Shown: positions 36,035-45,006, counted from the first letter of the stretch. The stretch is DNA of 64,000 nucleotides from an uncultured Paracoccaceae bacterium (GCA_947501555.1 CANMWG010000001.1:744001-808000), one strand, 5' to 3'. Program-made: numbers and translations. Notes: a model not told the origin generated them from the letters alone.

Positions 36035-36868
36035 ATGTCATATGTAATACCCTCAGAATTCGCGGAAAAGATGATCGACGCGGGTGAATCCAAGGTTTTG
36101 ATGTCGACGAAAGACACCCTGATCCGGTCGTATATGGCTGGGGCGATCTTGGCGCTTGCCGCAGCATTCGCTGTGACGATTGCCGTGAACACGGGCAACT
36201 TCTTGGTGGCGTCCCTGTTGTTTCCGGTTGGTTTTTGCATGCTTTATTTGCTTGGCTTTGACCTGCTGACGGGTGTTTTCACACTTTGCCCTTTGGCCGT
36301 TATTGCAAAGCGTCCGGGGATCACATGGAAAGGCGTATTCCGCAACTGGGGCCTTGTGTTCTGCGGCAACTTCGCAGGCGCGCTGACGACAGCGGTCTTT
36401 ATGGCTGTCATCTTCACGACCGGGTTTTCACATGAACCTAACGCGGTCGGCCAACGGATCGGGGTGATCGGTGAAGCACGTACAGTTGGCTATGCCGCTG
36501 CAGGCGCATCGGGCTTCCTGACAGTCTTTATCCGCGCTGTGATGTGTAACTGGATGGTGTCCACAGGTGTTGTTGCTGCGATGATGTCGACATCAGTGTC
36601 TGGCAAAATCATGGCGATGTGGATGCCAATCCTGGTGTTCTTCTACCTTGGATTTGAGCACTCAATCGTGAACATGTTCCTGTTCCCATCAGGCATCATG
36701 CTGGGCGGTGAATTCACATGGGGCGACTACCTGCTTTATAACGAATTCCCTGTTATTGTTGGCAATCTTGTGGGCGGCCTGACATTCGTTGGCGGCATGA
36801 TCTATTCGACACATTACAAAACATCGCCAAAGCGCAGTGTTGCCGGTGTTGGCACGCCTGCTGAATAA
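36035..36868 (+). CDS. nirC: Formate/nitrite transporter family channel
   Basis: A 277-residue FNT channel with six membrane segments. GFDLLTGVFTLCPL, ITWKGVFRNWGLVFCGNFAG and the RAVMCNWMVSTGV segment are family marks. Beside nirBD it should import nitrite for reduction. A hairpin lies shortly after its stop. Confidence 0.9.
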   Translation: MSYVIPSEFAEKMIDAGESKVLMSTKDTLIRSYMAGAILALAAAFAVTIAVNTGNFLVASLLFPVGFCMLYLLGFDLLTGVFTLCPLAVIAKRPGITWKGVFRNWGLVFCGNFAGALTTAVFMAVIFTTGFSHEPNAVGQRIGVIGEARTVGYAAAGASGFLTVFIRAVMCNWMVSTGVVAAMMSTSVSGKIMAMWMPILVFFYLGFEHSIVNMFLFPSGIMLGGEFTWGDYLLYNEFPVIVGNLVGGLTFVGGMIYSTHYKTSPKRSVAGVGTPAE

Positions 36869-36879
36869 CAGATGAACCT

Positions 36880-36906
36880 CCCTCAGCCCAAACACCGGGC
36901 TGAGGG
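36880..36906 (+). terminator. Perfect 10-bp hairpin after nirC
   Basis: CCCTCAGCCC/GGGCTGAGGG with a 7-base loop; only a short T stretch (TTTC) follows. It may stop part of the transcription before the kinase gene. It also makes the early in-frame ATG at 36872 an unlikely start for that gene. Confidence 0.6.
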
Positions 36907-36946
36907 TTTCACCGAAAGCGCGACATTGAATAAACATTATTCAGAT

Positions 36947-38647
36947 ATGACCCAGATTTCGGTCTCGCTTGGTCAGGCGTCCAGCAAAGGACGCAAGGCG
37001 GTGAACCAGGACTTTCATGGCGCGCTCGTCCCCAACGGGCGCGCTATGTCGTTAAAGGGGATCACCGTTGCTTTGGCGGACGGTATTTCCACATCCGATG
37101 TCAGCCACATCGCGGCAGAGACAGCCGTGAAATCACTGCTGACAGACTATTACGCGACCCCCGATAGCTGGGCCGCACAGACCTCCGTTTCGACGGTGAT
37201 CAATGCCACCAACAGTTGGCTGCACGCACAAACGGCGGGAACCCCATCGGGGGAAGTGGACCGTGGCTATGTTTGCACCCTCGCTGCACTGATCCTCAAG
37301 GCCCGGCAGGCGCATTTGTTCCACGTCGGTGACAGCCGTATCTGGCGGGTGTCAGGTGGATCGCTGGAACCACTGACCGTTGATCATCAAAGCATGGGAA
37401 TGTTGTCTGCGGCGATGGGTGCGCGGCAAACTATTGAAATTTCTTACAAGTCCGTTGCCTTAGCGCAAGGTGATGTGTTCCTTCTGACATCCGACGGCGT
37501 TCACGAATTTTGGACACCAACGCAGGTCGTGGCACAGATTGCGGCCGGTGATCTTCAAACCGCCGCGGATGATATCGTGGCCGCCGCCCATGAGGCGGGC
37601 AGTCCAGACAACATGACAGTGCAAATCGTCCGGATCGACACGCTGCCCACAGGGCCCGCCGGCATCAATACCGACGATCTCACCCTGCCGTTCCCGCCTA
37701 TTCCGAATGCCGGGGATATCCTTGACGGGTATGAGATTTTGCGGGCTTTGCACGGAAACCACCGGTCCCATCTCTATTTGGCCAAGGCGCCAGACGGGAT
37801 GAAGGTTGCGCTGAAAATTCCGGGGTCAGAGACGCGGGATGATCCTGAACAGTTGCGCCGGTTTGTGTTAGAGGAATGGATCGCACGGCGGCTTTCGAAC
37901 CCGCATCTGCTCTGCGCGCCACCGCCGCTAGAGACACCACGCGCCTACCTTTATTCAGTGACCGAATATATCGAAGGCCAGACCCTGCGGCAATGGATGG
38001 CGGACAACCCGCAACCGTCGCTGGAGCAAGTGCGCGACATCATTGAGCAGACCGTGAAGGGTCTCCGATCATTCCATCGGCGCGAAATGCTGCATCAGGA
38101 CATCCGTCCTGAAAACATCATGATCACCGACGATGGTGTCGTGAAGCTGATCGATTTCGGCGCGGCCTATGTCGCGGGCGTGCAAGAGGCGGCACCGTTC
38201 CCCGAAGAGGCCGGCATCCTAGGGACCTATCAATACACTGCCCCTGAGTACTTCTCGAATGAGGCGGTGAGCTTTCGATCCGATATGTTTTCCCTCGGTG
38301 TCATCGCCTATGAGATGCTGACGGGGTATCTGCCCTACGGCACTCAAATCGCCAGAATTCGCAGCCCACGTGATCGCGCCGCGTTGCGGTATCGTTCGGC
38401 ACAAGGGGATGCACGTGTGTTGGCCCCGTGGATGGATGAGGCGTTATCGCGTGCCGTCCACGCCGATCCTTACAAACGATATGAGACGTTTTCGGATTTC
38501 ATAAAGGATTTACGCACGCCGTCAGCGGCCTATCAGAAGCGCCACGCGCGGCCATTGATGGAACGTGACCCTCTGAAATTCTGGCAATGCCTGTCGATTG
38601 CGCTGGCGGTTCTGTCAATCTTCCTCGCCGTACAACTTTCAAAATAA
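36947..38647 (+). CDS. Fused PP2C phosphatase / Ser-Thr protein kinase
   Basis: A 566-residue signalling enzyme. The PP2C half (about 1-240) shows SSKGRKAVNQDF, ADGISTSDVSH, VGDSRIWRV and SPDNMTVQIV. The kinase half (about 265-530) shows VALKIPG (ATP lysine), the catalytic loop HQDIRPEN (Arg where most kinases have Lys) and DFGAA. A membrane segment (IALAVLSIFLAVQL) closes the C-terminus, so the enzyme faces the cytoplasm from the inner membrane. It lies in the nitrite cluster and probably adjusts nitrogen uptake by phosphorylation, as suggested by this recurring location; the target is unknown. Confidence 0.88.
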   Translation: MTQISVSLGQASSKGRKAVNQDFHGALVPNGRAMSLKGITVALADGISTSDVSHIAAETAVKSLLTDYYATPDSWAAQTSVSTVINATNSWLHAQTAGTPSGEVDRGYVCTLAALILKARQAHLFHVGDSRIWRVSGGSLEPLTVDHQSMGMLSAAMGARQTIEISYKSVALAQGDVFLLTSDGVHEFWTPTQVVAQIAAGDLQTAADDIVAAAHEAGSPDNMTVQIVRIDTLPTGPAGINTDDLTLPFPPIPNAGDILDGYEILRALHGNHRSHLYLAKAPDGMKVALKIPGSETRDDPEQLRRFVLEEWIARRLSNPHLLCAPPPLETPRAYLYSVTEYIEGQTLRQWMADNPQPSLEQVRDIIEQTVKGLRSFHRREMLHQDIRPENIMITDDGVVKLIDFGAAYVAGVQEAAPFPEEAGILGTYQYTAPEYFSNEAVSFRSDMFSLGVIAYEMLTGYLPYGTQIARIRSPRDRAALRYRSAQGDARVLAPWMDEALSRAVHADPYKRYETFSDFIKDLRTPSAAYQKRHARPLMERDPLKFWQCLSIALAVLSIFLAVQLSK

Positions 38648-38675
38648 CCACACACATTAAAAAATGGAGTCCACT

Positions 38676-39119
38676 ATGCTGACCAAAGACGACGTAACAA
38701 TGATGATCCTCGAAGCCAAGAAAGCCGCGGGCCTCGGCTGGGAAGATATTGCCGAAAAGATCGACATGTCCCCGGTTTTTACCCATTCCGCATGTGTCGG
38801 CATGAATGCCTTTCCAGCGGACAAGGCGGCGGCATTGGGTGAGCTGTTGTCGCTCTCTGACGAAGCGGTTGAGGTGCTCACAGAAAGCCCCACAAAGAAC
38901 TTCGCACAGACGGTCCCGACCGATCCTTGCATCTACCGGTTCTATGAAATCGTCGGTGTTTACGGTCCCACGCTCAAAGCGCTGATCCACGAGAAATTCG
39001 GCGACGGCATTATGTCTGCCATCGATTTCGACATGACGGTCGAACGCGTCGAAAACCCCAAAGGCGACCGCGTCAAAATCGAAATGAGCGGTAAATACCT
39101 TGCCTACAATGCTTGGTAG
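38676..39119 (+). CDS. cynS: Cyanate hydratase (cyanase)
   Basis: A 147-residue cyanase, which with bicarbonate turns cyanate into ammonium and carbon dioxide. The N-terminal helix-turn-helix-like domain (LGWEDIAEKI) is divergent; the C-terminal half is strongly conserved: PTDPCIYRFYEIVGVYG and HEKFGDGIMSAIDF hold the catalytic Arg, Glu and Ser. The start at 38676 has GGAG 7 bases upstream. It ends the nitrogen module. Confidence 0.93.
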   Translation: MLTKDDVTMMILEAKKAAGLGWEDIAEKIDMSPVFTHSACVGMNAFPADKAAALGELLSLSDEAVEVLTESPTKNFAQTVPTDPCIYRFYEIVGVYGPTLKALIHEKFGDGIMSAIDFDMTVERVENPKGDRVKIEMSGKYLAYNAW

Positions 39120-39245
39120 GCAGGGCGTTTCTGAAAGCGGTCATTGAGGTGCCCGCAGCGAACGTGAACTTTGCTCGCTTAGCGGACACTGACGGCTCAC
39201 GATTTGAAGGTTGGCTTAGCGAGAACTGTACGGAAAGCTCGCAAA

Positions 39246-39323
39246 GTTCAGAGTTTCATTAGTTGAAAATGCTAAGCCATTGAATTCGTTGCATCTACGG
39301 TCTCAGAATCTAAGTGTTCCGAC
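39246..39323 (+). repeat. Short dispersed repeat, copy C (78 bp)
   Basis: Aligns by eye with 49154-49231 in the same orientation: CAGAGT.TCA.TA.TTGAAAA, then GCTAAG, CTCAG.AT.TAAG and GTTC.GAC are shared. It stands directly before repeat copy B. Confidence 0.6.
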
Positions 39324-39329
39324 AATTCA

Positions 39330-39606
39330 TGTCGGAATCCTTAAATGATGGGACTGAATTGATGGGACTCCTTCCTGTTTAGTATCAACCACATAAGAAT
39401 TCCTGTAATTTTAACGATCCAAGCCCATCTTACCTTGCGGTACAGCATTTGTTGGCAAGTCTAGCGCCTCAGAGGCAGCACCGAATGGACACGCCCTGAT
39501 TTCCTGAGCATATGCGCTGCCGTGTTGAGAACTCTAAGTCGGCTGTTCAAAACCAATAGCCAGAATGGCATCCAGTTGCCGCGAGCCCAAAGTAGTTGTT
39601 GGCACC
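39330..39606 (+). repeat. Dispersed repeat, copy B (about 277 bp)
   Basis: The partner of copy A at 31303-31585, in the same orientation. The two copies bracket the tniQ remnant and the nir/cyn genes. The C-terminal helicase sequence beside copy A is absent beside copy B. Confidence 0.7.
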
Positions 39607-40039
39607 CACCCTACTGCGCGGGCCATGCGCCAGGTTTGACATCTCGGCCCATAGCTGACCTCCAGGACACTGCCGACGTTCTGCGATCGCAGCCCGCTTT
39701 GCGGTCATTCGCTGCGTCTGCACAAATGAGCAGACTCTCAACTTTACCGTCTTTGGATAAGGGTGAGACTCCATACATCATACATCGTAGCCAAAATGTC
39801 ACACCTGCGGGGCGCGGCAAAATTCAGTTTGATGGAATCAACGGAGCCGCCTAGAGCACGACACCAGCGGTCGGTCTGACCCATCTCGTAACCCCAGCCA
39901 AGAAAGGGCACCACATGTCTATCCATCGCATCGCCCTTCAGGGGCAGATCACTAAGTAAGCCCGCACGCGGCTGACAGTGGTCCTACGCGCTGACCCTAG
40001 TGTCGGCACATCTACATTACGAAAATTGGGTATTACTCC
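39607..40039. other. Intergenic stretch before the rtcB-like gene
   Basis: No gene or clear promoter is seen. Short frames here lack family features. The segment is rich in degraded, non-coding-looking sequence like that found around IS scars in this window. Confidence 0.4.
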
Positions 40040-41167
40040 ATGGGCAATTCTGTCTTTGGTGGTCGCATGTCTGCTGGTTCCAGCGGCAGCACCATCACGA
40101 AATTCTATACATCTACAGCTTGGATCGAAGGCCGCGCCGAGGCACAACTTGATCACGTCGCAGGCTGGGATGGGGTGCGGCATATCGCGGCCTTCCCCGA
40201 CCTACATCCCGGTAAATACGGCCCCGTGGGCTGTGCGGTGCTGGCGGATCGCATCTATCCGCTGCTTATCGGCAACGACATCGGATGCGGGATGTCGCTG
40301 TTCCAGCTTGACCTACCTGTGCGCAAGCTGAAGCTGGAAAAAGCGTTCCGGCGCATACGGGTGCTGGGCGACGCGGCGCATGTCGACTACGGAGGCCGTC
40401 TTGGCGACGTGGGTCTGCCTGCCAATGCGTTTGCACAATCGCTGGGGACTATCGGCGGTGGCAATCACTTTTGCGAGGTTCAAACCCTCGTGGCCTGCGA
40501 CACGGACGTAGGCCTGGACAAGGCCGTGACCTATCTACTGGTTCATTCTGGCTCTCGCAGTCTTGGCAATGCGGTGTTTGGCGGCCTTCCATCAGGGGCA
40601 GTCTCGGGGATGACACCTGACGACGCAGCGCAGTACATGCAGGGCCACGACCAAGCGGTGCGGTGGGCCAGCCTGAATCGCCAAATCATCGCCGAACGCG
40701 CAGCCGAGGCGTTGCGCGCCGACCTCCGCCTGATCACAGATGCCCCGCATAACCTGTTAGAGCCACGCGGTGATGGCTGGCTGCACCGCAAAGGTGCAGC
40801 AAAGGCCGACATGCCGTTGGTCCCACTGGCGGGCTCTCGCGCGACGGCAAGCTACCTGCTGCGCCCTTTGGCCCATGACGATACGCTGGCCTCTACCGCG
40901 CATGGGGCTGGGCGGCGCTATGATCGCAGATCAATGCACGGTCGGGTGCGTACGAAACGCTCTGATATCGCGGCCATGCAGCGGACGCCGTTCGGGGGGC
41001 GTGTCGTTTGTGAAGACCGCGACTTGCTGATCGAAGAGGCTCCGCTCGCCTACAAATCCTCGCTGGCGGTGGTCACCGATCTTGAGGCAACTGGGGCCGC
41101 AACGCCTGTCGCAACATTTCATCCCCTGTTGACTTTCAAGAAAACACGGACGGAGGGCCGGACATGA
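40040..41167 (+). CDS. RtcB-type RNA ligase of the PrfH-linked branch
   Basis: A 375-residue RtcB homologue. RtcB enzymes join RNA 2',3'-cyclic phosphate to 5'-OH ends with GTP and manganese. All metal and nucleotide ligands are visible: D80 and C83 in NDIGCGM, H143 in GGNHFCE, H169 in LVHSGSR, H237 in APHNLLEP and the guanylylated-type H288 in AHGAGRRYDR. PDLHPGKYGPVGCAVL is the hallmark of the release-factor-H-coupled branch. The 375 residues are shorter than housekeeping RtcB. Its stop overlaps the prfH start (ATGA). The start is weakly supported; an in-frame ATG at 40067 is an alternative. Confidence 0.9.
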   Translation: MGNSVFGGRMSAGSSGSTITKFYTSTAWIEGRAEAQLDHVAGWDGVRHIAAFPDLHPGKYGPVGCAVLADRIYPLLIGNDIGCGMSLFQLDLPVRKLKLEKAFRRIRVLGDAAHVDYGGRLGDVGLPANAFAQSLGTIGGGNHFCEVQTLVACDTDVGLDKAVTYLLVHSGSRSLGNAVFGGLPSGAVSGMTPDDAAQYMQGHDQAVRWASLNRQIIAERAAEALRADLRLITDAPHNLLEPRGDGWLHRKGAAKADMPLVPLAGSRATASYLLRPLAHDDTLASTAHGAGRRYDRRSMHGRVRTKRSDIAAMQRTPFGGRVVCEDRDLLIEEAPLAYKSSLAVVTDLEATGAATPVATFHPLLTFKKTRTEGRT

Positions 41168-41808
41168 GCAATGCTACCGAAATCTGCCTCCTGATCACCA
41201 GTGGGAATGGTCCGGGCGAATGCCAGCAGGCTGTCGCTGGTGTTTTGCAACAGATGCAAGACGATGCCGAAGCAGCAGGGCTTGATCTGGACGCCAGCAC
41301 GACGCCAACGCGTTACGGACTCAAGTCTGCGGTAGTGGTGCTGCATGGCGCCGGGGCGGCCACATTCGCCACGCGCTGGTGCGGCTCTATCCGGTGGCGC
41401 GCCAAAAGCACGCTGCGGCCGCATCACAAACGGGCAAACTGGTTCATTGGTGTCTTTGCGTTGCAAAATGCGACCACCCAAGGGGCCACTATCCAGCCCC
41501 ACGAGGTGACCTTTGAAAGCTTCCGCGCAGGTGGCCCTGGTGGGCAGCACCAGAATACAACCGACAGCGCCGTGCGGGCCACGCACCGGCCCACGGGGCT
41601 GACGGCGACGGCCCGCGAAATGCGGTCGCAACATCGTAACAAGGCACTGGCCATAGAACGACTCCACGCATTGATGTCAGCACAAGCAACCGCAGACGCA
41701 GAGGCGCAAAAAGGCGATCAGAACCAACTTCACAACATGCTTGAGCGCGGGAACCCTGTGCGTTGTTTCAAGGGCCCTGCGTTCAGCGAAGAGAGGGCAC
41801 GCCGATGA
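41164..41808 (+). CDS. prfH: Peptide chain release factor homologue PrfH
   Basis: A 214-residue class-I release-factor relative. The catalytic loop GGPGGQHQNTT has GGQ at 126-128. The N-terminal region lacks the long codon-recognition domain of RF1/RF2, as is usual for PrfH, and instead begins EICLLITSGNGPGECQQAV. The basic C-terminus ends FSEERARR. PrfH is known to act on ribosomes stalled by cleavage in the 16S decoding centre, releasing the peptide so the RtcB partner can mend the RNA. Start and stop each overlap a neighbour by 4 bases. Confidence 0.92.
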   Translation: MSNATEICLLITSGNGPGECQQAVAGVLQQMQDDAEAAGLDLDASTTPTRYGLKSAVVVLHGAGAATFATRWCGSIRWRAKSTLRPHHKRANWFIGVFALQNATTQGATIQPHEVTFESFRAGGPGGQHQNTTDSAVRATHRPTGLTATAREMRSQHRNKALAIERLHALMSAQATADAEAQKGDQNQLHNMLERGNPVRCFKGPAFSEERARR

Positions 41809-43052
41809 TTGACCTGCTCAATGGCTTCATCGCCGATGCGATGCAAAGCGACTTCTTCGCTGGTGGTCTGGCGCTTGGGGCCTTCGGTGTGGCGGCTGCG
41901 ACCCTGCGCGTCGGGCTGATCATGCTCTATCACTTCATCATGCGCCACGTCTGGGTCAGCCTAACGCTGGACAATCGCAGTGCCGCATATCGCCATTTCT
42001 GCATATGGATGGAGCACAATCACGTGCTCGCCAAATCCAGACATGTGCGCATGACCGACGGGCGTTGGGCGAACGGCACAAAAGGCTATGCCCCCGCGCC
42101 CGGACGGCACTGGTTCATCTGGCGGGGGCAGATTTGCCGTCTTGAGCGTAATATCAACGAGAAAGCCAAGGTCGGCGGGTCGCACAACCAACGCCCTATG
42201 GAGACGCTGCATATCACCGTTCTGTTCGGCCATGTCTCGTCCGTGTTACAGTGGATTGCTGCGGGCCGCGAGATCGCACAAACCAAAGATCGTATTGGAC
42301 CAGGATTGCACGTCCTTAAGGGAGATTACTGGGACAGCCTCGGTGACATCCCGCGCCGCTCTGTGGACACCGTCCTTGTGGATGATGACCGGGTGACCAA
42401 GGTCGTCGACGACATGCGCTGGTTCTACGCCGCCCATGATTGGTATGCAGAACGCGGTGTGCCATGGCGGCGGGGCTATCTGTTCCACGGGCCGCCCGGC
42501 ACAGGAAAGTCCAGCCTGATCCGCGCTCTTGCGTCTGAGCTGTCGCTTGATATCGCGACGCTAGATGTCGGGCGGAGCACGCTGACAGATGACGATCTGC
42601 GCGAAGCACTGATGTCCGCACCGGCCGGCTCCCTGATTGCCATCGAGGATATCGATGCGATCTTCACCCAGCGAGACGGCGGCGAGCGGCGCTCGGGCGT
42701 CAGCTTCTCCGGCCTGCTAAACGCCATTGATGGGGTCGCGGCACAAGAGGGGCGTGCGTTGATCATGACCACGAACCATAAAGAAAAGCTCGACCCGGCC
42801 CTCATCCGTTCAGGCCGCGCCGATGTGCATACCGAACTGGGGCTGGTTGGGGCGCAAACCGCACGGCGGCTGTTTGATCGCTTTTTCCCAACCGAAGATG
42901 CGCTTGCCGCTGAATTCGAGACACGCCTCGGCACCACAAAACACAGTCCCGCTGAAATACAAGGCTGGCTCTTGGCAAACTGCACCGACCCAACGGCAGC
43001 CGCACTTGCTACCGATCTCAGGTCCACGTTGAAAAACATGGCCGCTGAATGA
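41805..43052 (+). CDS. BCS1-like AAA+ ATPase with an N-terminal membrane anchor
   Basis: A 415-residue protein starting MIDLLNGFIADAM at 41805, overlapping the prfH stop (ATGA). A hydrophobic segment lies at about 18-46. A BCS1-N-like domain follows (NRSAAYRHFCIWMEHN, then RHWFIWRGQICRLER). The AAA+ module has Walker A GPPGTGKSS at 229-237, Walker B LIAIEDIDAIF at 277-287, sensor TTNHKEKLDPALIRSGRAD with arginine fingers near 335-338, and a C-terminal helical lid. Mitochondrial BCS1 moves a folded Rieske protein across a membrane; the bacterial relatives have no settled role. Here it is part of an RNA-repair operon. Confidence 0.88.
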   Translation: MIDLLNGFIADAMQSDFFAGGLALGAFGVAAATLRVGLIMLYHFIMRHVWVSLTLDNRSAAYRHFCIWMEHNHVLAKSRHVRMTDGRWANGTKGYAPAPGRHWFIWRGQICRLERNINEKAKVGGSHNQRPMETLHITVLFGHVSSVLQWIAAGREIAQTKDRIGPGLHVLKGDYWDSLGDIPRRSVDTVLVDDDRVTKVVDDMRWFYAAHDWYAERGVPWRRGYLFHGPPGTGKSSLIRALASELSLDIATLDVGRSTLTDDDLREALMSAPAGSLIAIEDIDAIFTQRDGGERRSGVSFSGLLNAIDGVAAQEGRALIMTTNHKEKLDPALIRSGRADVHTELGLVGAQTARRLFDRFFPTEDALAAEFETRLGTTKHSPAEIQGWLLANCTDPTAAALATDLRSTLKNMAAE

Positions 43053-43143
43053 TTTGTAATAACGGCCCATTGCGGACTCTCGACCTGACCTCGGGATGCT
43101 GTGGCGCAGCCCGTCAGAGGAGACATTCGCCGCACCCGCTAAA

Positions 43144-43941
43144 TTATGTGATGAGCGCGCTCAAACTTTGCGGACCTTCTACGAACGCCCGCAAAGCCGG
43201 TTCAACCTGCTTCATTCTGGCGCTTGTTTGATCAAGTGGCATATCAACAATGTCGAGAACCTTACATGTCGCACAGCTTTCAATGACCTGTGCCATCTCG
43301 TCTGATTTGGCCACAGCGATACCAAAACGGGTGTCAGTGAAAATGACAACGCCAGCCTGATGGTCCGTCGCTTCGATTGCGTAGGCTGCCGCCACTTGCG
43401 CGACAGCCATCGGATCAGTGGTGATATTGGAAAAAACCGGGGTACCGGCTATTGGACCAGGCTCAGCTGCAGCGTGCCACCCCAAGATCGTCGTGCCACC
43501 GGCGGCCAGTTTCTCCAGTACTTCGGTGTGATCCGTCGCGTTGAAACCGCCAAGAATGAGCCCATCGGGTGGGCTGGACAATAGCTCTGCCAACGCCGTT
43601 CGCGTTGCATCGACATCCCCTCTGGCATCGATGGTTTGGAGTCGCCAATCCAATTCATCGGCAGCTTTGTTGCGCATCGCTGACAACGCCGCGTTCACCT
43701 GCCGTGCTTCCATACAAACAACGTCAAAGCCAGCGCTCTGCAATCCAAAGAATAGGTGCTGGCTCATCGCCTCAGCTTCGAACCCGATCCGGAGATCACT
43801 GACAGGGAGGCCAGAAAGACAGCCGCTGATATCTTCAATCTCGCAAGCGACTGAGCGCTCAAGAACCGTTCGGCCATCTCCATCAATCACGCAGACAGCG
43901 ACTGACCGCAGCGACACATCCAAACCAACAAAGTAATCCAT
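43144..43941 (-). pseudogene. In-frame chimera of IS110 transposase and sugar-binding protein
   Basis: Residues 1 to about 96 are the N-terminal DEDD part of an IS110-family transposase (MDYFVGLDVSLRSVAVCVID, then FGLQSAGFDVVCMEARQVNA). From about residue 97 (nucleotide ~43656) the protein becomes a periplasmic sugar-binding domain (ARGDVDATRTALAELL, DGLILGGFNATDH, TDTRFGIAVAKSDEMAQVI). That part is also cut short, ending after DMPLDQTSARMKQ. GAGGAGAACGAG gives a good ribosome site, so a fusion protein could be made, but it lacks the IS110 catalytic serine domain and a complete binding fold. Confidence 0.75.
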
Positions 43942-44115
43942 CTCGTTCTCCTCAAATTGCAGATATATCCTGCAACTCTATCAAGAACCTGACCCATCAA
44001 TCCGGTCAGCCCGATTACCCTGCTTGGTCCCGCATAGAAGACCTTGGTGCATCACGCAGCGAACGGCACCAACGAGCCCTTCTTTACCGAATGCTGCGTT
44101 ATGCACGAATGTCGG

Positions 44116-45006
44116 CTATGCGAATTGGCTCCGAAAGACCGACTTCGCGAAATCGAGGAATTTTGTTAGCCTTTGTGGCATGTACCGGTCACGATGATAG
44201 ATCAAGGCCATCGGTTGTTCAGGCAAGCTCCAATCAGGTAGTAGCTGCACCAACCTACCTGCTGCGATGTCGCTTCTGACGAGGGTTACTGGCAACATGG
44301 CGACACCCATGCCAGCAATCGCAGCAACGCGCACAGCTTGCCCGGAATTCACAGATATTCTTGTTTGAGGGGACCAGCATTGTTCTGCGGACCCCTGTTT
44401 GAATCGCCATGGCTTGCGTCCAGTTCTTGAAAAGAGAACTGCGCGGAAGCGATCCATATCTGATGGTATCTGCGGTTCACCGTGTTCTGATAAATACTCA
44501 CCAGACGCGCAGACCATCATTCTATACGGGGCGAGCTGAATTTGCAGGAGCGCGCTGTCTTCCAGCTCTCCAATACGAAAGGCTGCGTCAAAACCACCGG
44601 CGATCAGATCTTCATTGTTGTCAGATAAGGTCAATTCAATTTCCACCTCTGGTGCGATCTCAGTGAAGCCCTTTAGAGCAGGCATCAGTGCTGCTGAACC
44701 AAAGCTCATTGGGGCCGCGATACGCAGCCGCCCCTGAGGTTGTCGCTGCTGATCGCTTGCCTTGCCCTCAGAGAAATCAACCAATTCCAGAATGTCCCTA
44801 CATTGCTCGAGATAGCTTTCGCCAAAATCTGTGAGCTTTTGTTGTCGCGTCGTGCGGTTGAGCAGTTTCGTCTGAAGGTGTTCCTCAAGGCCTGCAATCC
44901 TTTGTCCCACCAAAGCGCCGCTCACATTAAGTCTAAGCCCCGCGGCATTCATCGAACCGGCTTGTGCCACTTCGACAAAAGTGCGCATCGCAGTGAATAG
45001 GTCCAT
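44116..45006 (-). CDS. LysR-family transcriptional regulator
   Basis: A 296-residue LysR-type regulator: MDLFTAMRTFVEVAQAGSMN with a winged HTH at 1-60, and a substrate-binding-like domain (LRIAAPMSFGSAALMPAL, AAFRIGELEDSALL, VRVAAIAGMGVAMLPVTLV). The divergent gene is a short-chain dehydrogenase starting 102 bases away, the usual layout for a LysR protein and its target. The inducer is unknown. Confidence 0.9.
   Translation of the reverse strand: MDLFTAMRTFVEVAQAGSMNAAGLRLNVSGALVGQRIAGLEEHLQTKLLNRTTRQQKLTDFGESYLEQCRDILELVDFSEGKASDQQRQPQGRLRIAAPMSFGSAALMPALKGFTEIAPEVEIELTLSDNNEDLIAGGFDAAFRIGELEDSALLQIQLAPYRMMVCASGEYLSEHGEPQIPSDMDRFRAVLFSRTGRKPWRFKQGSAEQCWSPQTRISVNSGQAVRVAAIAGMGVAMLPVTLVRSDIAAGRLVQLLPDWSLPEQPMALIYHRDRYMPQRLTKFLDFAKSVFRSQFA

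Noticed and set aside
39522..39854. A 110-codon plus-strand frame overlapping repeat copy B
   Set aside because: It starts within a degraded repeat, has no family features and is not conserved in copy A.
39980..40039. Possible sigma-54 promoter (GGCAC...CATTA) before the rtcB-like gene, as found with RtcR control
   Set aside because: The -12 GC is missing at the required distance and no rtcR gene is adjacent.
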